The translations under genes and the position numbers were made by a program. Shown here one piece after another: positions 63,250-64,000 of a stretch of DNA of 64,000 nt. The notes under the pieces are model-generated. The model saw only the letters and a list, made by a program, of their open reading frames with translations, was not told the origin of the DNA and made no database searches. The stretch lies in NCBI GenBank assembly GCA_964036045.1, contig OZ038381.1, positions 103,173,367 through 103,237,366 of the forward strand, in the 5' to 3' direction. Numbering within the stretch: position 1 is the first letter of the stretch; each line of letters starts with the position of its first letter. Source of the stretch: Eutreptiella sp. 'Long Island Sound 2002'. Taxonomy: Eukaryota; Euglenozoa; Euglenophyceae; Eutreptiales; Eutreptiaceae.

Positions 63250-63510
63250 CACGTATAGGCACCAGTGCAACACTCAACACGTACGTGTGCGCGTACGAGT
63301 CGGCACAGCAACGCGTATGCGTTTCATTTTTAATGCGTACGTTCCACACCAGCGAATCGTACCTTTCATGAACCTAACGCGTACGCGCCAGAACAGCGAA
63401 TCGTACTTGTCATGAACCCAGCGCGTACGCGCCAGCACAGCAACGCGTAGGATGCAACACCGTACCGCCTACGCACTCCGCACTCAAACGCGTACGCGCC
63501 CCTTCCACAA
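63250..63510. promoter_or_regulatory. E8-type word array (ACGCGTACGCG)
   Basis: About ten words such as ACACGTACGTG, CGCGTACGAG and ACGCGTACGCGCC. The same word family flanks E7 at 47700-47888 and 52216-52245, so these may be two parts of one element split by E7 and E9. Confidence 0.75.
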
Positions 63511-63512
63511 CG

Positions 63513-63973
63513 GGTGCGTGTTGACGGATACTGCACCCATGGCACATGCTACCCGGCACACAGCCTGAACCCGGGACTCTGCAGCAGCAGCAGGTCCTCC
63601 CACGACACCTTGCCGAGGCCGACCTGGGTAAAAAACACCAGTGCATAGCGTTCACCACGCCACGGGGCTGGCAGGTGCAAAGCACCACTGCAAAAAAACG
63701 ACCCCTTTTCCGGGCATCCAATGCCACCCCATCCTCATCCACCCTGTCATGCCCCTCTGGCCCTGCAACACATGCCATTGTGTAGGGGCGGGTTCCCCTT
63801 GTTGGGAACAAGAGCCCCGCCTCCTCCACGCAAAACTCCCAACCTAAAAAATCACCAGCAGTCACAATGGCACTCAAGGGCAGGTGGTCGTGGTGCTTAT
63901 GCCCTGGCATTGTGGCTGAAGGGGAAACAGCATGGTTCACTTGGATGGCAGTCCAAGTGAACCACGATGGCAA
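63513..63973 (-). pseudogene. TET/JBP-like 2OG-Fe(II) oxygenase fragment
   Basis: Homologous to the E4 ORF at 11145: WFTWTAIQVN, GHKHHDHLPLS (a candidate H-x-D pair), GDFLGWEFCVEEAGLL and, after a 1-nt shift in a T/A homopolymer near 63690, SGALHLPAPW and GERYALVFFT with the candidate 2-oxoglutarate Arg. The open frame continues beyond the window at its 5' side. It lies beside the E8-type word array, so it is probably E8 cargo. Enzymes of this family oxidise modified bases in DNA; activity is not shown. Confidence 0.55.
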
Positions 63974-64000
63974 CCTTGCGCGCCCGTAGGCATTGATGGC

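Overview
This 64-kb window is eukaryotic: genes are split by GT-AG introns, microsatellites are common, and there are no operons or bacterial signals. I see no convincing ordinary host gene. Almost all of it is a nest of transposable elements (TEs) inserted into one another, which suggests a large, repeat-rich protist or algal genome. A retroelement with a GIY-YIG domain, CACTA-like transposases and TET/JBP-like oxygenases would fit a green alga or a related protist. That is inference; the species cannot be read from the sequence.

Layout. 1-420 is the right end of a piggyBac-like element (E10). 421-4070 holds three inverted-repeat-bounded units of about 1.2 kb in AT microsatellite. The base layer from about 4136 to 45292 is a decayed retroelement with direct terminal repeats, a GIY-YIG endonuclease ORF and reverse-transcriptase-like motifs (Penelope-like candidate). 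Inserted into it are E1 (4374-17318, itself hit by E4 at 7270-14319), the E2/E3 composite (19410-25820), E5 (about 25973-27419), E6 (30622-37492) and piggyBac-like PB1 (39382-44321). From 45293 to the end lies a second nest: E8 remnants (about 46400-47890 and 63250-64000, tentatively one element), E7 (47891-52213, a deleted sister of E6), and E9 (exons at about 53.1-53.4 kb and 62.2-63.1 kb) whose intron is split by piggyBac-like PB2 (53834-61758). PB2 in turn carries a piece of reverse transcriptase and a Josephin-like protease fragment.

The main observation is shared by unrelated families. Each family carries its own short, CpG-rich or palindromic DNA word, repeated just inside both ends, in the gaps between genes and in the introns. 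Examples are GCGCGCGCTA in E1/E3, TTATCGCGCGATAAC in E4, GTACGAAATTCGTAC in E6/E7, TTGGCGCGCGCC in E5, AACGCGTACG in E8, GTGTTAACACAACAC in E9, and GTTCTGCGCG plus TTGCCTCTGG in the piggyBac elements. In E1/E3 the word overlaps the transposase start and stop codons. Most larger elements pair a transposase with a second, multi-domain gene. In E4 and E6/E7 that gene combines a 2-oxoglutarate/Fe(II) oxygenase-like domain, an acidic or SIM-like motif and a coiled coil, and E4 adds a TET/JBP-like ORF. This resembles the known sequence-specific anti-silencing of plant VANDAL elements (VANC) and the TnpA/subterminal-repeat system of Spm, but with oxygenases that might act on cytosine methylation. That functional reading is a hypothesis.

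Nearly every gene carries frameshifts, nonsense codons or deletions, so most are annotated as pseudogenes or partial. The E6 transposase at 35284 is the best preserved.
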